From an uncultured Hungatella sp. (GTDB lineage Bacteria; Bacillota; Clostridia; Lachnospirales; Lachnospiraceae): a DNA stretch of 27,569 nucleotides. The notes under the pieces were generated by a model. It was not told the DNA's origin and did no database searches. It saw nothing but the letters and a program-made list of their open reading frames with translations. The stretch spans positions 1 through 27,569 of the forward strand of contig CAJUPQ010000045.1 of assembly GCA_910588505.1 (NCBI GenBank). Reading direction: 5' to 3'. Made by a program: the position numbers and the translations under genes. Of the stretch, positions 23,479 through 27,569 are shown one piece after another (the first letter of the stretch is position 1; each line of letters opens with the position of its first letter).

Positions 23479-24279
23479 CTACCCTTCAAAATCCTCAATC
23501 CCCTCAAGGTCAAGCTCCCCGCTCTCCCCCTCCGGCTCCAGAGTCTCTATATCCATATCGTCAAATAACTCCTCCTGAGTCAGATGGATCTTCCCCATCT
23601 TCATCAGCTCCAGGATGGCCAGAAATGTGACCACCACCTCCAGCTTGTCCCCCTGCCTCTCCAGAAGCTGGCGAAAACTGAAACGCCTGTGACTCCTGGC
23701 GTAATCCATCACACTCCCGATCCTGGTCTCCAGACTAATGGGCTCCCTGCGGATGGTGCCGAACCGGCTCCTGATCGGGTCGATCTTATCAGCCCTCCGC
23801 TTCATAACCGACTCAAAGACAGCCTGAAGCTTTGCCAGGTTCAGATCCCCCAGAAGCTGGTCCAGATCCACCGGGGGCTCATACTTTGCAACCTCCTTTG
23901 GCACGGTGGCAGCCTTATACAGATGCTTTCCCGCCCCCGCCTCCAGCTCTAAAAGCTCCTGGGCCATATATTTGTACATCTTATACTCCAAAAGCCGGGC
24001 CACCAGCTCCGCCCTGGGATCCTCCTCCTCCCCATCCTCATTAACCTGGGCCGGAAGGAGCATCCTGGACTTAATGTCGATCAGCGTGGCCGCCATCACA
24101 AGAAACTCACTGACCAGATTCAGATCCTCCGTCTCCATGTGGCTCACATAATCCAGATACTGCTCCGTAATAAGCACAATAGGAATATCGTAGATGCTCA
24201 CCTTGTTCTTCTCGATCAGATGGAGCAAAAGGTCCAAAGGCCCCTCAAAATTATCCAATTTATAAGAAATCCCCGCCAT
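23479..24279 (-). CDS. scpA: Segregation and condensation protein A
   Basis: ScpA is the kleisin subunit that bridges SMC heads with ScpB. The product of about 266 residues starts MAGISYKLDNFEGPLDLL with the conserved FEGPLDLLLHLIEKNKV, IYDIPI and ITEQYLDY segments, followed by LVMAATLIDIKSRMLLP; the C-terminal winged helix is near 190-250 and an acidic tail follows. I prefer the ATG at 24279, preceded by GGGGGTGG, since the promoter lies so close that the next upstream ATG (24294, with GGAG) would have only a leader of about ten bases. Both remain possible. scpB follows directly. Confidence 0.92.
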   Translation of the reverse strand: MAGISYKLDNFEGPLDLLLHLIEKNKVSIYDIPIVLITEQYLDYVSHMETEDLNLVSEFLVMAATLIDIKSRMLLPAQVNEDGEEEDPRAELVARLLEYKMYKYMAQELLELEAGAGKHLYKAATVPKEVAKYEPPVDLDQLLGDLNLAKLQAVFESVMKRRADKIDPIRSRFGTIRREPISLETRIGSVMDYARSHRRFSFRQLLERQGDKLEVVVTFLAILELMKMGKIHLTQEELFDDMDIETLEPEGESGELDLEGIEDFEG

Positions 24280-24309
24280 ACCATCCACCCCCATCCCCGT
24301 CTCCAACAA

Positions 24310-24338
24310 AGTATACCAAACATATCCGCTTCTGTAAA
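24310..24338 (-). promoter_or_regulatory. Promoter of scpA-scpB
   Basis: On the minus strand TTTACA (24333-24338) and TATACT (24310-24315) are spaced by 17 bases, about 30 bases before the preferred scpA start. Confidence 0.75.
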
Positions 24339-24370
24339 TTCCATCAACCCATTTTTCTCCAATTCCTATA

Positions 24371-24520
24371 ACAATTAGTGTAACAGTTCAGATGGCCCTT
24401 GAACTGTTACGCATCCGGCCAATTAGAATCGCCTTTGGCGATGGGCCGGATGCCTGCTGCCATTACGCTTTCGCACGGTCAGCGCGGTAAACGCGCAGAC
24501 CTATCTGAACTGTTACCAAT
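24371..24520. repeat. Multi-hairpin structured element upstream of scpA
   Basis: GTAACAGTTCAGAT (24380-24393) has its exact inverse at 24503-24516, and part of it (GTAACAGTTC) also has an exact inverse at 24401-24410, so the 5' arm has two possible partners. Between them are a perfect GCATCCGGCC/GGCCGGATGC stem (24411-24453) topped by ATCGCC/GGCGAT, and a GGTC/GACC plus GCGCG/CGCGC hairpin (24477-24501). The whole resembles a branched RNA or a mobile palindromic element. It contains no reading frame. Confidence 0.7.
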
Positions 24521-24552
24521 TAGTTACTGTTCATGGGCTTTTTAAGTGTATT

Positions 24553-24630
24553 ATTGAGTTGAACCACGACGGGACATCACTCTTTCTCTGACTGGCCCCA
24601 CGACTCCCCTCGCCCCCTTGCTCACTCAAC
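24553..24630 (-). repeat. Intergenic repeat, copy F
   Basis: On the minus strand it runs TTGAGTGAGCAAGGGGGCGA, then AGTCGTGGGGCCAGTCAGAG, AAAGAGTGATGTCCCGTCGTG and ends TTCAACTCAA, the inverse of its first bases. It begins at the stop codon (TAG, 24630-24632) of the metallophosphoesterase gene. Copies A and D share its core. Confidence 0.7.
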
Positions 24631-25481
24631 TACACCCCCTTTATCCGCGCCACCACCAGCTGCGCCCGATTATTGAGTCTCACATTAATAGAATGAGTCC
24701 CCAGCCCTCTGCTGACGATCACATCCCTTCCATCCGCCGTAAGACACCCTCCGCAGCTCCTCTCGAAAAAATGGAACTGGGGCGTCATAAGCCCTCCAAG
24801 GCCGGGAAGCCGCACCGTTCCCCCATGAAAATGACCGCACAGAGTCAGATCAGCCCCCCATCTGCCATAAGCGCCGTAAAAAAGGGGCGAATGGGCCAGA
24901 AGGATCTGATATTTATCCCGGGAGGCCCTGCCCAGCCGCTCTTCTATGTAGGAGGTGTCTAGCATATGGCGGGAGACCCGCTTGTCATAATATTTTCTCT
25001 CCAGCTCCAGCCCGCTGATCCTCACCTCATCATCAAAGTCCACGCTCCCATCCGACAGATGGCAAACTCCACGCTTTCGAAGCTCCCTGACAAAAACGTC
25101 GTAGGCGTCCCCGTAGAGCTCCCGCTTCCGGTCCATGCGGCTCTCATGATTCCCGTTCCCATAAAATACCGGATACCGTCGGGCCAGTTTTCCCACCAAA
25201 AACAGGGCAGGTTCCAGGTCTGCCCTCTTCTTCACCACCATCATATCCCCGCCCACCAGGACTCCGCAGGGATCCACCTGATCGATGGCCTCCAAAAGCC
25301 TCTCCTGCCCTCTGCCAAAGCAGTTGTCGTGAAGGTCCGACAAAAACACAAACCTTCTCTCCCTGGTCACCTTCTCAGACGTCAGCTCATACACATCCGT
25401 GACAAAATTCTTTCTCTCATAAGAGGAGCGGAGACAGCACCCTGTCACTGCCGCCCCCGCCGCCATCACCATTTTCCACAT
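24630..25481 (-). CDS. Membrane-anchored metallophosphoesterase
   Basis: A calcineurin-like phosphoesterase of about 283 residues. A hydrophobic N-terminal segment (MWKMVMAAGAAVTGCCL) suggests a membrane anchor or export. Metal-binding motifs appear in order: FLSDLHDN, VGGDMM, YGNGNHES, LLAHSPLFY and LCGHFHGG. The type is close to YkuE-like phosphodiesterases; substrate unknown. The ATG at 25481 has GGAG five bases before it; an ATG five codons upstream (25496) is a second option. A longer in-frame extension to 25586 runs through a duplicated rubrerythrin tail and is Arg-rich, so it was rejected. Repeat F starts at its stop codon. Confidence 0.85.
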   Translation of the reverse strand: MWKMVMAAGAAVTGCCLRSSYERKNFVTDVYELTSEKVTRERRFVFLSDLHDNCFGRGQERLLEAIDQVDPCGVLVGGDMMVVKKRADLEPALFLVGKLARRYPVFYGNGNHESRMDRKRELYGDAYDVFVRELRKRGVCHLSDGSVDFDDEVRISGLELERKYYDKRVSRHMLDTSYIEERLGRASRDKYQILLAHSPLFYGAYGRWGADLTLCGHFHGGTVRLPGLGGLMTPQFHFFERSCGGCLTADGRDVIVSRGLGTHSINVRLNNRAQLVVARIKGV

Positions 25482-25544
25482 ACGCGCTCCATTCATGCCC
25501 CGAAAAATCCCCGCAAAGCGCCCGCTTCTATGCCGCAGTCCCCT

Positions 25545-25645
25545 AATACGGCTCCTACATCTGTGTGTAGGGCGCCGACTTCCCAAATAGACGGGTTAAG
25601 GCCCATGAAAATACGGCTCCTACATCCGCGTGTAAGGCGCCAGCT
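25545..25645. repeat. Direct repeat: duplicated 3' end of the rubrerythrin gene
   Basis: A 36-base segment beginning AATACGGCTCCTACATC occurs at 25545-25580 and 25610-25645, 65 bases apart, with about six differences. The right copy codes for the last residues and stop of rubrerythrin (LAPYTRM). In the left copy the same frame would read SAPYTQM then stop. It looks like a remnant of a duplicated gene end. Confidence 0.75.
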
Positions 25646-26216
25646 CCAGCCGGATAAAATACCCCTGCTCATGCTTGCAGACCGGGCACATAGCCGGAGC
25701 CTGGGTAGCTGTCAGCACGTGGCCGCAGTTTAAGCACATCCAGCCTGCGGCCGTCTCCGACACAAACAGTTTATTCTGCTCCAATAGATCGGCAAACAGT
25801 TCAAACCGGTCGCCATGTATCTTCTCAATAGCCCCGATCTGGTGGAACACCCTGCCGATCTCCTCAAAACCTTCCTCCTTGGCCTTGTCTCCGAAAGCCT
25901 TGTACACCGAGTCATGCTCCTCATACTCATTATGTCTGGCTGCCTTTAAAAGGTCCACGGTCTTCTGGGAAATATTCACCGGATAACCGCCGTCAATGTG
26001 GATCGTGTCCCCGGACAGTTCCTTCATATAATTATAGAAGATTTCCGCGTGCTCCTTCTCCTGACTGGCCGTAAACTGAAACACCGCCTCAATAACCGGC
26101 AATTTCTCCTGCTTGGCAATACCTGCCGCAAAGGTGTAGCGGTTTCTGGCCTGGCTCTCCCCCGCAAAAGCCCTCATCAGGTTTTTCACTGTCTCACTGT
26201 TCTTAAGATCCCGCAT
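25620..26216 (-). CDS. rbr: Rubrerythrin
   Basis: Rubrerythrin reduces hydrogen peroxide in anaerobes through a non-haem di-iron centre and a rubredoxin site. The 198-residue protein has the ferritin-like four-helix domain (FAGESQARNRY near 18, ASQEKEHAEIF near 50, EYEEHDSVY and GAIEKIHGDRF), then a rubredoxin domain with MCLNCGH and CPVC. The ATG follows AGGAGG by nine bases. It stands alone; its 3' tail is partly duplicated downstream. It supports an obligately anaerobic host. Confidence 0.96.
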   Translation of the reverse strand: MRDLKNSETVKNLMRAFAGESQARNRYTFAAGIAKQEKLPVIEAVFQFTASQEKEHAEIFYNYMKELSGDTIHIDGGYPVNISQKTVDLLKAARHNEYEEHDSVYKAFGDKAKEEGFEEIGRVFHQIGAIEKIHGDRFELFADLLEQNKLFVSETAAGWMCLNCGHVLTATQAPAMCPVCKHEQGYFIRLELAPYTRM

Positions 26217-26302
26217 TGCAAATAACCTCCTGTTTTTACTTTATAACAGGTAGTATGGTCCGCAAACGCAGATTTATACCCTTTTAAGCCCTGTTTTCGT
26301 CC

Positions 26303-27058
26303 TCACTTCTGATTCTGAAACACCGGGTCCGCCGGGTGGCCTCCTGTGATCTTCTGCATAACCCTCTGCACCGCGTCCTGGGAATTCTTCCAGTCCTTGT
26401 CCCGGTTCCGGTAATCATACTTCTCGATAAGCCAGTCAATATCCTCCTGCACCCGCGAAAGCTCCCGTTCCATCTGCTCAAACAGCAGAGGAAACACCTG
26501 ATCCTTCTCCTTTTTCCCCAGCTTCCGGTCGCACACCTCTACCAGGTCCCCAAAGTGGTGGATGCAGAACCCTTGGGAAGCTCTCACCAGGTCTAAAAAC
26601 TCCTTCTCCCCCTTCACCTGATAGACAAAGGTATCCAGCACTCTCTGGTACGTCTCATCCACTCTGCCGCATATATAGCAGTGGCTCTCCTCCCGGCGTA
26701 TCCAGCCCCTTAAGGAACTCTCCTGTCCGTCCTTCTTCTTTAAACTCCCAAACATGCCCTTCTGCCCCGGGGCAAAGCCGTCCATCTCCTTCTTAAGCCC
26801 CTGGCGCAGCCATGCCAGTCTGGTCTTAAAGATCCAGGCATTGCCCAGGTTATTGCCGTAATCAAACATGGCCTTGGTGTGGTGGCGGCAGAACCCGGCC
26901 CGGTCCGTCTGATCTCTGGTATCGCTCTCCATATAGGAAGAGCCCAGCACAAACTCCAAAGCTTCCTGCTCCAGCTTTCTCTCCAGCCAGCAAAAAGGAC
27001 ACTCATCCCCTGATGTGAGGGCGTCGTGAAGCTCGATCGTATACAATTTTTCCTTCAT
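26303..27058 (-). CDS. Cysteine-motif protein, probably DUF6062 family
   Basis: The 251-residue soluble protein starts KEKLYTIELHDALTSGDECP and carries paired-cysteine and Cys-His motifs: CPFC (about 20-23), FCRHH, CYICGR near the middle and FCIHHFGDLVEVC. The spacing suggests metal binding, probably zinc, but this is inference. It fits what I know as DUF6062; the biochemical function is not known. The ATG follows AGGAG by eight bases, and a good promoter lies upstream. It is separated by about 85 bases from rubrerythrin without a clear terminator, so read-through is possible. Confidence 0.75.
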   Translation of the reverse strand: MKEKLYTIELHDALTSGDECPFCWLERKLEQEALEFVLGSSYMESDTRDQTDRAGFCRHHTKAMFDYGNNLGNAWIFKTRLAWLRQGLKKEMDGFAPGQKGMFGSLKKKDGQESSLRGWIRREESHCYICGRVDETYQRVLDTFVYQVKGEKEFLDLVRASQGFCIHHFGDLVEVCDRKLGKKEKDQVFPLLFEQMERELSRVQEDIDWLIEKYDYRNRDKDWKNSQDAVQRVMQKITGGHPADPVFQNQK

Positions 27059-27078
27059 TGTCTCATCTCCTGCCTTTC

Positions 27079-27108
27079 ATCATACACGTTCCCTCCTTGC
27101 CCCGTCAA
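27079..27108 (-). promoter_or_regulatory. Promoter of the DUF6062 gene
   Basis: On the minus strand TTGACG (27103-27108) and TATGAT (27079-27084) are 18 bases apart, about 20 bases before the start codon region. Confidence 0.7.
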
Positions 27109-27235
27109 GTGGAGATTCCCTAATTTCCTTTCCTATCGCCTTAAATTACCATATCTTCCATTATATTCCAGTTATGGACAATATACTAATGGCATTAGAC
27201 AGGGTTTAAATAGATTGATAGAAGGGGGATTACGA

Positions 27236-27520
27236 ATGATTATCTATGATCCATTGTGGAAAACCATGAAAGAAAAAAACATCAGTCAATACCGGCTGAT
27301 CAAGTACTATGGCTTCAGCTCCGGCCAGATCAATCGGCTGAAAAATAACCAGTACGTGTCCACTCATACCATTGGCGTATTGTGTACCATCCTCAAGTGT
27401 TCCGTGGAAGAAGTTATGGAGTTCAAAATGGACAACAGCGAATACGCCTTTCCCTTGCCTGAGATGTACGACAACCATGTCAGCGACAACCCTCAGCCTT
27501 TGACGCCTCTCGACATCTAG
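27236..27520 (+). CDS. Small Cro/C1-type HTH regulator
   Basis: A 94-residue protein with one helix-turn-helix domain (about 4-66): MKEKNISQYRLIKYYGFSSG, then INRLKNNQYVSTHTIGVLC and TILKCSVEEVMEF, the usual pattern of the compact YozG-like XRE family. The 28-residue tail is Pro- and Asp-rich. The ATG at 27236 follows AAGGGGGA; an upstream in-frame extension to 27026 crosses the divergent DUF6062 promoter and was rejected. The target is unknown. It is divergent from the DUF6062 gene, with a shared AT-rich spacer in which I see no convincing plus-strand promoter. Confidence 0.85.
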   Translation: MIIYDPLWKTMKEKNISQYRLIKYYGFSSGQINRLKNNQYVSTHTIGVLCTILKCSVEEVMEFKMDNSEYAFPLPEMYDNHVSDNPQPLTPLDI

Positions 27521-27569
27521 TACATCATTGCATTAATTCCTAAGCAATAGTACTCGCTCTCTACGCCAG

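Noticed and set aside
24371..24520. The multi-hairpin element as a tRNA or known riboswitch
   Set aside because: The stems do not fit a tRNA cloverleaf, there is no CCA or T-loop pattern, and I do not recognise any riboswitch core.
7789..24630. The spaced repeats as a CRISPR array
   Set aside because: The copies are kilobases apart, of both orientations, palindromic and without regular spacers or cas genes.
25497..25586. Longer N-terminus for the metallophosphoesterase
   Set aside because: The extension is Arg-rich, crosses the duplicated rubrerythrin tail, and lacks a good ribosome-binding site, while GGAG precedes a later ATG.

Overview
The window looks like a chromosomal segment of an obligately anaerobic Firmicute, most likely a Lachnospiraceae (Clostridium cluster XIVa) relative. 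This is inferred from gene content: a type III glutamine synthetase, rubrerythrin, PadR/DUF2812, DUF3842 and DUF6062 proteins, a CsoR-CopA copper module and strong Shine-Dalgarno sites. Almost every gene is on the minus strand; only the DUF3842 gene (about 11.1 kb) and a small HTH gene at the right end are on the plus strand. No rRNA, tRNA, CRISPR array, phage gene or transposase gene was seen.

Layout. 0-7.8 kb: a tightly overlapping operon read right to left, glnA(type III)-pyrG-purF-carA-carB. It makes glutamine and then spends its amide nitrogen on CTP, phosphoribosylamine and carbamoyl phosphate. It starts from a near-consensus promoter and a leader with tandem terminator-like hairpins, each overlapped by a hexaloop hairpin of the kind bound by ANTAR antiterminators. 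carB stops after 426 codons, far short of the usual 1070 or so. 8.0-9.4 kb: an autoregulated-looking padR-DUF2812 pair. 9.4-10.9 kb: an MFS exporter preceded by a 19-codon leader ORF and mutually exclusive hairpins. 11.1-11.5 kb: the DUF3842 gene with its own promoter and terminator. 11.9-14.8 kb: a MATE exporter and an NSS-type sodium symporter. 14.9-17.4 kb: hflX and, upstream of it, an in-frame dUTPase-TPR lipoprotein-like fusion. 17.7-20.6 kb: csoR-copA with a CsoR operator in the promoter; CopA carries an extra C-terminal CopZ-like domain that has its own internal ribosome-binding site. 20.9-22.5 kb: degV and an S51 peptidase-like gene. 22.8-24.3 kb: scpA-scpB chromosome condensation genes. 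24.6-27.1 kb: metallophosphoesterase, rubrerythrin and a DUF6062 protein. 27.2-27.5 kb: a small HTH regulator.

The least explained material is between genes. A palindromic repeat family with the end AGTGAGCAAA occurs in at least six intergenic gaps, in most cases just after a stop codon. Two further structured elements are a 170-bp imperfect palindrome in front of degV and a multi-hairpin element upstream of scpA. I found no single obvious new multi-gene system. The best candidates for new biology are the repeat family, the tandem antitermination leader of the glutamine operon, the leader-peptide attenuator of the MFS gene, and the two gene fusions.
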